A stretch of 64,000 nucleotides of DNA from Porphyra umbilicalis (lineage: Eukaryota > Rhodophyta > Bangiophyceae > Bangiales > Bangiaceae). Position numbers and translations under genes: made by a program. Below, in pieces: positions 1-8,856 of this stretch (the first letter of the stretch is position 1; every line of letters begins with the position of its first letter). The notes beneath the pieces are model-generated. The model ran no database searches and was not told where the DNA came from. It saw only the letters and a list, made by a program, of their open reading frames with translations. The stretch is from NCBI GenBank assembly GCA_002049455.2, contig KV918877.1, positions 124,001 through 188,000 on the forward strand. Reading direction: 5' to 3'.

Positions 1-814
1 CCAGGCTGTTGCCGACGCTCGTGCACTTCCCGCAGTACCCTGCCGATGAGATGGCGTAAGTTTTCATGCTACAATTTGATGCGCCATTGTGAGCCGGACG
101 GGAGCAGGTGAGGATGTCATCGGACGAGAACGGAGCTGCTCTGGGCCCGCAGGTCCACCGGAGACGCCTGTACCAGTGCGGGGTACGGGGGGCGTCTCGT
201 CCCCAGAGAGGGGCTCGTGCACTCTGTCATCTCGCTGTCGGGCAACTGACACTAGGACACAGACTGACACGCTCCCAATGCTCTTGGCGTGGGCAGTGGC
301 GACAGCAATTTCATCTTGCGCCCTCCTCCCTTTCACGTGTAGCTCCTCTTCGACTCCGTCCCGAGAAGCCCGGTCACCCCACCCACCTCCATCTTCGTAG
401 TCGCCGCTCTCGCCATACCGTGGTCATCGCCTTGCACCCCCTCCACTAACACTGCGCCACCGCCACGAACTTGTCCCTGGTCGTGCGCTCCCGCTGCCCG
501 CAGTGCGCCACCATCAGTACGAGCTCACTGCCTCTGGCCGGAGCTGCACCAGGTATGTTGATGCTATTTCTGTTGCTGTGTGCACCAGCTTTGTTTTCAT
601 TTCTCTTCGACTTCGACCTCTTCTTGTGCCGCAAGTGTGTCTGTACAATGTCACCAGACCGCATGTTCCGGCCTGGGTGTGCGGCATGTGCACGATTGTC
701 CCTCTGCCGACGTCCCCAGCTACTGACCGGCTACGCTTCTGTCCCAACCGAGCTGCCCTGAGCATTTTCGCTCTCTCTCCTCATGATGTCCACGACCTCC
801 ATCGCATCAGGTCA
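1..814. other. Left flank of the retrotransposon insertion, no gene recognised
   Basis: This stretch ends at the target site of the LTR retrotransposon and is therefore the original upstream neighbour of the sequence that resumes at 11116. Short overlapping reading frames occur on both strands, but none shows a domain or motif I recognise. It may hold the promoter, or 5' exons, of the transposase relic that continues after the insertion. Confidence 0.4.
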
Positions 815-819
815 TGGAT
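815..819. repeat. Target-site duplication TGGAT, left copy
   Basis: TGGAT directly precedes the left LTR and recurs at 11111-11115 directly after the right LTR. Five bases is the usual duplication length for Ty3/gypsy integrases. It proves that both LTRs belong to one insertion event. Confidence 0.93.
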
Positions 820-1212
820 TGTAGTATTAATAACGTTAGTTCAATTACCAGTGTACTGAGACCGACCGTAGCCAAGCAATAAAGCGAGTCCTATCGCCGT
901 CGCGGCGAGGAAGAAGACCTTTTGTTGAAGGGCATCCGATGGGGAGCCGGGTGGTGCCCACGACGGCGACCCCGGACCCATGGTGGTTTAATACAAACAA
1001 CGGCACTGGTCGATCGACCATCCGATCAAGCGATCGTAATGAGTGCCGGCAGACAGATAAGACAGGCAAGCAAACAAGCAATAAAAAATAAACAATGCGG
1101 AAGTAACCCCCCAAAGGGCGTGCCACAAGCCGAGTCACACACATCCGTGGATTCGGCCAGTCAAGGGGGCTACCCGTGGCTAATTGCCAATTGGTAGCAG
1201 AGATATGCTACA
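820..1212 (-). repeat. 3' LTR of the chromovirus
   Basis: This 393-bp repeat is the downstream LTR in element orientation. On the plus strand it begins TGTAGTATTAAT and ends GATATGCTACA. It matches 10718-11110 except at two positions (A versus G near the start, and C versus T in the GCGAGTYCTATC segment). A good polypurine tract is not evident: the inner flank on the minus strand reads TTGGAGGTA, which is only weakly purine-rich. Confidence 0.96.
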
Positions 1213-1625
1213 TACCTCCAACGCGAGATTCGAACCGTCCCGGTGAGATCCGAGGATGGTGAAACCCGATTGGGCGATCGCGGCCCCTTACGGGCCCGCG
1301 CGGGCGCAACCGCCCAGGCGGTGGGAGCCGTGGGGGGGGGCGCGCCGCCCAGTCCCGATTGGGGGGAGGTGGCGGTTCGCCGTCGTCGGTCGCGACCGTC
1401 CCGCCACACGCGTGTGGGCGTGGGTGGCGGGCAGCTGACGCTGCGGATCCGACCGGCGCTTGCGCGCACACGCGCCCTCGCAGAGGAGTCGGCGTCGGCG
1501 TCGGCGGGGTGGCCAGACGGCCGGTTGACAGGCGACGAGCGTCGGGGTTAAGACCCGTTGGTGCGCGGGTGCGTCGAGCAACACGCGTTGGGGCAACCGT
1601 CGTCGGCGCCGAGTGGCGCTTCCTT

Positions 1626-1810
1626 CGTCGGGGGTTTGACTACCCCGACGACACGGCGAAAGCCGGGACGCGGGTCCGTGGTGCCGAGCGTGGGTGTGGG
1701 GTTCACACCTCCAGGCCGGTTAGCACCGAGTCGGGCGCGCGGGGTAGCGCCAGCTGGTTGTCGTTGTGCCGGCAGGCGTCGCCCTCGTCGGGGTGTTGAC
1801 TCCCCCGACG
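1626..1810. repeat. Two copies of a CGTCGGGG/CCCCGACG hairpin
   Basis: Positions 1626-1650 and 1786-1810 each carry CGTCGGGG, a nine-base loop, then CCCCGACG. In both copies the next bases are ACACGGCG followed by an AAGCCGGG-type motif. Both stems are perfect while the loops differ, which points to a conserved structure. A half copy (CGTCGGGG) occurs near 1540. The role is unknown. Confidence 0.75.
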
Positions 1811-1992
1811 ACACGGCGGAAGCCGGGGTGCGGGTTCGCGTTGTTACCGGCACGGGGCCATCCCGTGTCTTCGTGCTTGCGCACAGGTCGCTGCCTAACG
1901 GCAAGGTTGAGTAGGGGTGCGTCGCCGCAAGGCGGCACACTGCGAGGTGTTGGGCCCGGTGAGTGTGGGTTTGCGCCGAGTGGGGGGGCGGC

Positions 1993-2246
1993 GCGCACGG
2001 CGGCAAGGCGGCAAGCCCGGCGGCAATGGCGGCGAGCGCGGCGGCAAGGGCGGCAAGCGCGGCCAGCCCGGCGGCGACGGCGGCAAGGGCGGGGCGGCAA
2101 GCGCGGCCAGCCCGGCGGCGACGGCGGCAAGGGCGGCAAGCGCGGCCAGCCCGGCGGCGACGGCGGCAAGGGTGGCAAGCGCGGCCAGCCCGGCGGCGAC
2201 GGCGGCAAGGGCGGCAAGCGCGGCCAGCCCGGCGGCGACGGCCAGG
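1993..2246. repeat. 39-bp GC-rich tandem repeats
   Basis: A 13-codon unit built from GGC/GGN-type triplets (core GGCAAGCGCGGCCAGCCC) is repeated about five times. In one plus-strand frame it encodes a collagen-like Gly-X-Y pattern and in another an Ala/Ser-rich pattern. A length irregularity near 2090 switches the frame, so the translated N-terminal extension of the neighbouring ORF is unlikely to be real protein. Confidence 0.8.
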
Positions 2247-2273
2247 GTAAACACCCCCCGGGCGACCAACGCG

Positions 2274-4232
2274 ATGGCGGATTCCGCCGCGATGGCGGTG
2301 GCCGGCGGCGTTGCCGGTGGCGGTGAGGCCATCGGCGGGGCGCATGCCGCCGCGGGTGGCCATGCGGAAGTGGATTGCTCCGCGGACCCAGAGGTCTTGC
2401 GCCAGTTTCGGCCTCGCGGCTCGTACTACGTGCACGCCAACCCTGTAGAGGTGGTCGATGGGGTCCCGCGGGTCACCGACAACCGTCTGTACGAGATGTG
2501 CGTACGCAATCGCGCTCGTGCGCACACGCGCCGTGTGTACGCTCACTACGAGGCGTTGCCCGACTTCATCGACGTGATGGCGCAAGCCGGGTCGCCGGAC
2601 CACGCGGGCGACCGCGTGGCCGAGGTCCATGGGGATCCGTACTTCGGGAACCAGGGACCTCAGCGTCGTGTATACGAGGTGATGTCGTTTTGCAACGAGG
2701 TCGTGCGGTACCAACTGCCGTTGCACCCGTTCCACCGCTTGGTGTACGCCAATGCGCTTATGTTCCCTGTGAAGGGTACAGAGTCGATCGAGGCAGCGGC
2801 CAACTCGTTTTGTCGCTTGTTGCGCAACTGGCCGAAGGCCGTCTTCCTCAAGAGGGCTCTCGCCGAGGACCTTTCGGTCCCTTTCGGGCACGACTCCGGT
2901 CTGGAGCCGTACCTCGAGCAGCTCGCGCTGGTGAAGCACGAGGAGAACGACAATGTCGAAGATGACCGCAGTCCGCGGGTCACCGGGTTGCCGAACCCCT
3001 TTCGGCTGCCGATGTTCCCCTCCGACCACCGTCGGGCTGCTGACGCGCGCTTCTTTCGCTGTCGCGAGTTGATGCCTACCGCGTGGGCGGCTGGATTTCT
3101 CCGTGCGCCACGGGCGTTCGACTTGTCCCGTTGGCTTCCGCCTATCCCGGACTGGGAGCCCCACACGGGGTTGTGGGTGGCGACCCCCGTGGTGGTGTCC
3201 TACATGGCGGACGCGTTGCGCAACGCTTACAGCTCCGTCTGGCAGGAGGTGTACTCCGAGTACTACTGCAACTTAGTTGCTGCGTGGGTTCACACCCTGC
3301 AGGAGGACAAGCTCTTCGTCCACTTGGACACGAAGACGCTTCGTCATTTTGACGCGTTGGATACGTCCAAGTTGAAGGACGCGCCCGACGGCGAGGCCAA
3401 GTACGTCTTGTACGGCAAGATGCGCCAAGCCGTGACGGCGTTTCCCTGGCGGGAGGTCCTTAAGGACGTCGTCTGGCGCGACCGCGACTCCGGGGAAGCC
3501 CGGCAGGTGCGGGTCACGGTCGACCCGACCAAGGAATACGGCTTTTGCCTGCGCCACCCTTGTGTCGATTTCGACTGGGCGTTGGACCCGAACGCGCCAC
3601 TCCCGATGGCTCGAATTAGTTCGAACCATCCCGGGGTGTGGCGTCGTGGTCGTCGGACCTGGGCTCACGCCGTTGCCGACGCCCGCGAGGGCCGCTACCG
3701 CCCGCGTTCACCGCGGCGCGATCGCTCGCCCTCTCCGCCACGGTCGGTGGATGCCACTTGGCCGACCCGCGCGTCGTCAACCGCGGCGGTTGCCTTGTTT
3801 GGGTCGGCGCGCGCGCGCGATGTACGCGTTCGCGCGCCCCGCGGGGCAGCCTTGTCGGCGGTGGCTAGCGCCTGGGTCGAGCAGATCGCAGGCTTGCGTA
3901 CCGCTGTTGAGCGCGCGGACGGACGGGGTGTCGAGTCGGCTTTGTCCATTATTGGACATGCCGTGGCTCGCGCCGTTGACGGCGAAGCCAACTACGGGCG
4001 CTTCGCCCAGCACCTCGAGGCTATACAGCCAGAGGAGGAGGCCGCGCCAGCGCGCTTCAACGCGCAGAGCATCCTTGGTCGTCGGACCCACGAGGGCGGA
4101 GGCCCGTCGACGGGGGTTCCGCACTCGGCGCGCAACACGCGTGCGCGTAGTGTCTCGCAGGAGTCAGCGGCCAGTGTTGGCGCGAGCCGCGATTCCCGTC
4201 GGGACTCGCGTCGTCGTGACGACGAGGAGTAG
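2274..4232 (+). CDS. Opposite-strand ORF inside the retrotransposon, function unknown
   Basis: This ORF lies between the 3' LTR and pol and is transcribed against gag-pol, ending 142 bp from the pol stop (tail-to-tail). I chose the ATG at 2274, which gives 652 residues. The frame is open further upstream, but that part is a 39-bp repeat with a GTG start. Residues about 40-470 have the mixed composition of a folded protein with many Trp, Tyr and His. Residues about 475-490 form an Arg/Ser-rich tract with RSPSP-type motifs like those of RNA-binding or nuclear-speckle proteins, and the end is Arg/Asp-rich. I recognise no catalytic domain. Additional and sometimes antisense ORFs near the 3' LTR are known in some plant Ty3/gypsy elements. 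A regulatory or nucleic-acid-binding role is only a guess. Confidence 0.75.
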   Translation: MADSAAMAVAGGVAGGGEAIGGAHAAAGGHAEVDCSADPEVLRQFRPRGSYYVHANPVEVVDGVPRVTDNRLYEMCVRNRARAHTRRVYAHYEALPDFIDVMAQAGSPDHAGDRVAEVHGDPYFGNQGPQRRVYEVMSFCNEVVRYQLPLHPFHRLVYANALMFPVKGTESIEAAANSFCRLLRNWPKAVFLKRALAEDLSVPFGHDSGLEPYLEQLALVKHEENDNVEDDRSPRVTGLPNPFRLPMFPSDHRRAADARFFRCRELMPTAWAAGFLRAPRAFDLSRWLPPIPDWEPHTGLWVATPVVVSYMADALRNAYSSVWQEVYSEYYCNLVAAWVHTLQEDKLFVHLDTKTLRHFDALDTSKLKDAPDGEAKYVLYGKMRQAVTAFPWREVLKDVVWRDRDSGEARQVRVTVDPTKEYGFCLRHPCVDFDWALDPNAPLPMARISSNHPGVWRRGRRTWAHAVADAREGRYRPRSPRRDRSPSPPRSVDATWPTRASSTAAVALFGSARARDVRVRAPRGAALSAVASAWVEQIAGLRTAVERADGRGVESALSIIGHAVARAVDGEANYGRFAQHLEAIQPEEEAAPARFNAQSILGRRTHEGGGPSTGVPHSARNTRARSVSQESAASVGASRDSRRDSRRRDDEE

Positions 4233-4374
4233 CGAGGCTCACTGCTCAGTGACTTGCTCGGTTGACCCCGGTGGGGGGGTGGGGTTGACAATGTCGGGGT
4301 CTTACGCCTTTTTAGGGTGTTGATGTTTCTTCGTCTTGTTGTTGTTTGTCGTTTGACATGTTCGTATCCACTTC

Positions 4375-7300
4375 TCAGTTTTTCTGCTTATCGTCATAGC
4401 GATGAAGGAAGTGGCAGGCCATCATGGCCCATGTTGTGGGATTTGTATCCCTTGAGTCTGCTGATAAAAGCACTTCGTACTCGAAACATGCACGTATGGC
4501 AGTAGCGTACCAACTGGTGTTGGTCCATTGTGGTATTACCACGGTTGCTTCTTCTGTGGTTGTTACCAAGCGTCGAAGGACTGAGTCCAAGTGTTGCACC
4601 GGAGGTACCAGAAACCCGTTGGGGAGCACTGGTACGGGGGGATCGCTCCCGATCAGCGTCGCCTGTGCGGATTTCGGCCACACATATGTGTACGGGCCGT
4701 AAACACGGTTCAGCCGAGAGAAATGCCGCAAGGCAAGTTGGGGGTCATACGCAAAGTTGCGCGTCATGGAAGGCAGGGTGGACTTGAGCCACGCCACAGG
4801 AATTACTTCCTTAATTGCAACGTCGGTACTTGACTCTGTCCAAGAGACATTGGCATGGATAACTCCGTCACCGGTAACATGGACATGTTGGATAGTGGGT
4901 ATCCACGTGGAGTCCATGACGATGTTGGCCACGGTTGTGAGCCCAGCTTGTCGGCGACTTCGTCGCGTTGGCGTTTGCCACTCGTACCCCGGTACATGCT
5001 TCTTCTTCTGTCGAAGGAAACGCACCACCGGGTTGCGGGGGAGGTTCTCCAGGGGCTCCCAGGTGTCGTCTTTCGACCCGTAGTCGAACCAGCGCACCTT
5101 AGCGCTATAGCTGTCACCCGTCTGGCGTACGCCTAGGAGTTTGTCGATCACATACTCATCGGCAGTTGCCGGGGTTGACTTGCGTTGGTCTAGACCATCT
5201 AGCAAGGGGTGTGGAACCTTGTCCGTCGTCGTTGGACGAGGAGCGGGGGTGACATGGTCACTGCTGACGCGTTTCTCCTCGCCGTCAATGTCAATGACAA
5301 ACGTGGAGGCGTCCGCGTCCGCGTCGACGACCACGAAGGGTCCAATGGCTTTGCTTTGCAGCTTGTTTTGCCGGTCGTGGCTGGTCGTGTATACGTAGTC
5401 GCCGATCTTGACGTCCGCATTGCGGGTTGCGACCCGATGGTCGAAGTTACGTTTGTAACGTTGTTGCGTCTTACGCAAGGCCTCGACCACGATGGGGATC
5501 TGCTTGCGCAGGCGGGCCATGAACTCGCGCTTGCGAGCTAGGGGTGACCCATCTTTGAGCGTTCCCTTATTGGTAAGCGGAGTGCCCGGGGGCAAGTTGC
5601 GAACCGTGAGGTTGGGGATCCGCCTTGGGATAACAAGCTCAAAGGGGGCGATGCCCGTCGACCGATGTGGTTGGCTATTATACGCCATGGTGATTACCGG
5701 GAGTAGCTCATCCCATCGTGATGGATCGTCGGCGACGTAGTGTCGCAGCTGCGTAGCCATGGTACGGTTGTACCGTTCAACTTGCCCATTGGTTTGGGGA
5801 TGATACGCTGTGGTGCGAACCGTTTCAATGCCAAGCATTTTCATCACAGCGATGAAGAAGTTCGACATGAACTGGGGCCCTTGGTCCGATAGGATTCGGT
5901 CCGGTGGCCCGTAGGCTGACACCCACGCGTCGATGATGGCTGACGCCACTGACATAGCCGTGATTCGCCGCAAGGCGACGCACTTGGTGAGCTTGGCGAA
6001 GCGGTCGGTGATAACCAAGATGAAGCGGTTGCCCTTCTTGGAGGCCGGGATGGGCCCAAAGATGTCAACGGATAGCTCCGTGAGAGGCTCGGTAGCCTGG
6101 AACAGGGTCAAGGGCGTGGTGTGTCGCCGCAAGGCGAGGCGGTTTTGCGCACACGTTGTGCACTTGGTGATGGTCGAATGAATATCCGTCACCATTGAAG
6201 GCCAGTAATATGCCTTGCGCATGGTGTAATACATCCGGTTCATACCAGGATGGGCGGCCACGGTTGCGTGGTGCTCGAGGGTCAACACGCGTTCGCGTAG
6301 CGACTTTGGAATAACCAATTGTTTGCCGTAAGGCGCACGGCGGTACGGAGCGTGATGCTCATCGCGGAAGAAGGCCTTGGCCGTTCCGCGCTCCACGCGA
6401 GTGGACATCTCGACGCAGAAGTCGTCTGTTTGTTGTGCTTCGACAACGTCGTCGAACTCCACCGGTTCTGGTGTGTCGGTACCCGTGTACCTCCCCGTTC
6501 TTAAGCCGTTGGCCGTCTCGGCCAATGCCAGACAAGGTATATCATCATGGATATCTTCTGGCGGCGCCACCGTAGAGGCGCGCGACAGGAAGTCGGGCAA
6601 GTGGTGAGATGCACCTGGTTTATAAACCATATCGAATGTATATTCGGAGAGGCGAAGTCGCCATCGCATCAAGCGTCCGCTTGAGTCGGTCGTGCTGTAG
6701 ATCCAGCTAAGTGCTTGGTGATCCGTTCGGATGAGGAAGCGTTGTCCGTCGAGGAAGTGCCTCAACTTGAGGACAGCCCACACAACGCCGAGGCATTCGC
6801 GCTCCGTGGTGGAGTAGTTCTGCTCTGCAGCAGTGAGTCCTCGGCTCCAATACCCGACAGGGTGAAGCAGTTCGCCCGGCTCCTCTTGGAGGAGGGTACA
6901 ACCAACTTGGTCGGCGCATGCGTCCACGTCAATGACGAGCTTCCGATTGGCCTTCGGCAAGGCAAGTACCGGTGGGCACAACAGTGCGTTGCGAAGGTCC
7001 TCGAAGGCGGCGATAGCCACGTCCGTCGGTGGTGGTAAATCCGGTGGGATCTCGGCCCTAGTCAGGGCGTTCAGGGGCTTTGCTCGTTTGGCAAAGTCTT
7101 TGACAAACCGTCGATAGACGTTGCACATGCCCAAGAAGCTTTTCAGCTGGGTCTTTGTGGTTGGAAACTTGGCATGCTTCAGAGCATCCACGTTCTTGTT
7201 GTGCACGTGCAGTTGCCCGGGGCGGACAATGTGTCCTAGGTACTCGACCTCATCGGAGAACCACGTGCACTTTTCCAAGTTGAGGGTGACCCCGGCTTCG

Positions 7301-8838
7301 CGGAGACGGTGAAGAACCGTGTCAACGTCTTTGACGTGTTGTTCCGCGTTTGCGGAGAAGATGATGACATCGTCTAAGTAGACGAGGCATATCTGCCACT
7401 TCAAACCGGAGAGGATAATATCCAACGCGCGCTGGAAGGTAGCGGGCGCGTTCGTCAAGCCGAAAGGCATGGATAACCAGTGGTATATACCACAGTGCGT
7501 CGTGAACGCCGTCTTCTCTTGGTCGTCCTTGCGTAAGGGTACTTGCCAGTACCCCGCGGTGCAGTCGAGAGACGTGAACACCTGGGCATCTCCCAAGGAG
7601 TCGAGGCAGTCCTCCATCCGAGGCAAGGGATAAGCATCCTTCTTGGTGATGTTGTTTAACCGACGATAGTCGACACAGAACCGGGCTTTGCCGTTCTTCT
7701 TGGGTACAATTACCACGGGGCTTGCCCAAGCACTATGGCTAGGGGCAATGACGTTGAGCTTCAACATCTTGTTGATCTGATCAGCGATGATCTGCCGTTT
7801 GAACGGCCCGGTGTGGTAGGGTTGGGCCCGTATGGGCTGGGCGTCGGGAGGAGTGACGATGGCGTGCTCCGTAGCACGGATGACGCCAAGGGTTCCATCC
7901 CACATAGACGAATGCGTCTTCAGCATGTCTCGAATCTGCTTGTGCAGGTACTCGGGTGCCTCACTGAGGTCGAGGTCCTCGAGTGGGTCACGACTCGCGT
8001 CGTCCGATGAGTTATCGGTTCCACCCTCTGGGGTGTTGTCATCCAAGACGGCGGAAAGCATCGGCCCTTGGTAGGGTTCCGCAAACCCCAAGGTAGAGTT
8101 CTTGCGAACAATGACTTGGTCCTTGCCGAAGTTGCATAACTTGACCAGGAATGGTTCGTCCGGTTGGACGATGGCGATGCCGCGGGCGACTGCCATTGAC
8201 TTGTGTCGGCACAACCGAATGTTCGGTGTGATGGTAACCATACCAGGCGTGTCGCACGTGGCCATGATCCACTCCTCCTTGTGTCCGTTGACACGCACCT
8301 GTTTGCAGGCTCGAACCCGAGCGGGTTTATCTTGCCAGTGGCGGTCCCACGCGCTGTCGTTAAGACAAGCTAAGATCGGCGTTGGCCGAGGTTGCTCTTC
8401 CGTGCATCGCGCGTGCTCTTGCCAGACGATCTTGCGCAAGCGCGGCAGAATGCCCTCGATGTTTTGTTCAATGAACTCGGTGCCAAGAATGCACGGGACT
8501 GACAAGTTGTCGGCAACGAGGAATCGGTCAAATAGACGCACACCTCCGGTGTCTACATACAGATGTATGGCATACTTCGTCACAAGACGATTGTTGTTTG
8601 CATCTCGGATGCGCGGAAGCGTAGTCAACTCTTCGGCGTAAGCCATCCAGTTCGAAGGGAGAACACTAGTTCGCACTATGTTCACCCCGGCGCCCGTGTC
8701 TAAGACAGGGCGGCAACTTCGCATTATGCGCAGGCATGGGCCTAACGTGGCTGCGATCTCATAGTGCCGAAGGGCACGACGTAAGAGTCTTGTCACCGTA
8801 CGCTTTCGCGTTCCGCCGGGCAACCCCAAGTGGGGCAC
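4375..8838 (-). CDS. pol: Pol polyprotein: PR-RT-RNase H-integrase-chromodomain
   Basis: This 1487-residue frame encodes the enzymes of the chromovirus. The aspartic protease motif DTGA begins at D47. Reverse transcriptase spans about 330-560, with YLDD at 487-490. RNase H has the acidic residues D637/D639 and E679. The integrase zinc domain has His at 857/863 and Cys at 893/896. The DDE triad is D925, D985 and E1021, with the classical 35-residue spacing. A chromodomain lies at about 1227-1281, ending in a WEPLENLP motif. A further 200 residues of unknown nature follow. The frame has no ATG at its start (the first codon here is GTG) and is in -1 relative to the end of gag, so it is probably made by frameshifting at 8850-8856. 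It appears intact. Confidence 0.96.
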   Translation of the reverse strand: MPHLGLPGGTRKRTVTRLLRRALRHYEIAATLGPCLRIMRSCRPVLDTGAGVNIVRTSVLPSNWMAYAEELTTLPRIRDANNNRLVTKYAIHLYVDTGGVRLFDRFLVADNLSVPCILGTEFIEQNIEGILPRLRKIVWQEHARCTEEQPRPTPILACLNDSAWDRHWQDKPARVRACKQVRVNGHKEEWIMATCDTPGMVTITPNIRLCRHKSMAVARGIAIVQPDEPFLVKLCNFGKDQVIVRKNSTLGFAEPYQGPMLSAVLDDNTPEGGTDNSSDDASRDPLEDLDLSEAPEYLHKQIRDMLKTHSSMWDGTLGVIRATEHAIVTPPDAQPIRAQPYHTGPFKRQIIADQINKMLKLNVIAPSHSAWASPVVIVPKKNGKARFCVDYRRLNNITKKDAYPLPRMEDCLDSLGDAQVFTSLDCTAGYWQVPLRKDDQEKTAFTTHCGIYHWLSMPFGLTNAPATFQRALDIILSGLKWQICLVYLDDVIIFSANAEQHVKDVDTVLHRLREAGVTLNLEKCTWFSDEVEYLGHIVRPGQLHVHNKNVDALKHAKFPTTKTQLKSFLGMCNVYRRFVKDFAKRAKPLNALTRAEIPPDLPPPTDVAIAAFEDLRNALLCPPVLALPKANRKLVIDVDACADQVGCTLLQEEPGELLHPVGYWSRGLTAAEQNYSTTERECLGVVWAVLKLRHFLDGQRFLIRTDHQALSWIYSTTDSSGRLMRWRLRLSEYTFDMVYKPGASHHLPDFLSRASTVAPPEDIHDDIPCLALAETANGLRTGRYTGTDTPEPVEFDDVVEAQQTDDFCVEMSTRVERGTAKAFFRDEHHAPYRRAPYGKQLVIPKSLRERVLTLEHHATVAAHPGMNRMYYTMRKAYYWPSMVTDIHSTITKCTTCAQNRLALRRHTTPLTLFQATEPLTELSVDIFGPIPASKKGNRFILVITDRFAKLTKCVALRRITAMSVASAIIDAWVSAYGPPDRILSDQGPQFMSNFFIAVMKMLGIETVRTTAYHPQTNGQVERYNRTMATQLRHYVADDPSRWDELLPVITMAYNSQPHRSTGIAPFELVIPRRIPNLTVRNLPPGTPLTNKGTLKDGSPLARKREFMARLRKQIPIVVEALRKTQQRYKRNFDHRVATRNADVKIGDYVYTTSHDRQNKLQSKAIGPFVVVDADADASTFVIDIDGEEKRVSSDHVTPAPRPTTTDKVPHPLLDGLDQRKSTPATADEYVIDKLLGVRQTGDSYSAKVRWFDYGSKDDTWEPLENLPRNPVVRFLRQKKKHVPGYEWQTPTRRSRRQAGLTTVANIVMDSTWIPTIQHVHVTGDGVIHANVSWTESSTDVAIKEVIPVAWLKSTLPSMTRNFAYDPQLALRHFSRLNRVYGPYTYVWPKSAQATLIGSDPPVPVLPNGFLVPPVQHLDSVLRRLVTTTEEATVVIPQWTNTSWYATAIRACFEYEVLLSADSRDTNPTTWAMMACHFLHRYDDKQKN

Positions 8839-8856
8839 CCGGCCTAGACGTTTTTC
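8816..8856 (-). promoter_or_regulatory. Candidate -1 ribosomal frameshift signal between gag and pol
   Basis: On the minus strand, G-AAA-AAC sits in the gag frame (8856-8850). It is followed by a seven-base spacer that contains the gag TAG stop (8846-8844). A hairpin then runs from 8842 to 8816, with outer stem CCGGG/CCCGG and inner stem CCCC/GGGG around the loop ACTT. Slip site, short spacer and stem is the standard architecture of -1 frameshift signals, and pol is indeed in the -1 frame. The heptamer is imperfect because its first base is G rather than A. Confidence 0.65.

Larger units (their letters stand above)
1213..2273. other. Internal region between 3' LTR and the opposite-strand ORF
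   Basis: This GC-rich stretch holds no pol or gag sequence. It contains two copies of a perfect 8-bp stem hairpin (1626-1650 and 1786-1810), and 39-bp tandem repeats at its right end. It would serve as a long 3' untranslated region for the minus-strand genomic RNA and as the leader of the plus-strand ORF. Open frames extend through it only because it has few stop codons. Confidence 0.6.

Noticed and set aside
1219..1235. tRNA-like GGTTCGAATCTCG (B-box pattern) on the minus strand next to the 3' LTR
   Set aside because: No matching acceptor stem, anticodon arm or A box could be found nearby, so it is not a tRNA gene. It is also on the wrong side of the element to be the primer-binding site.
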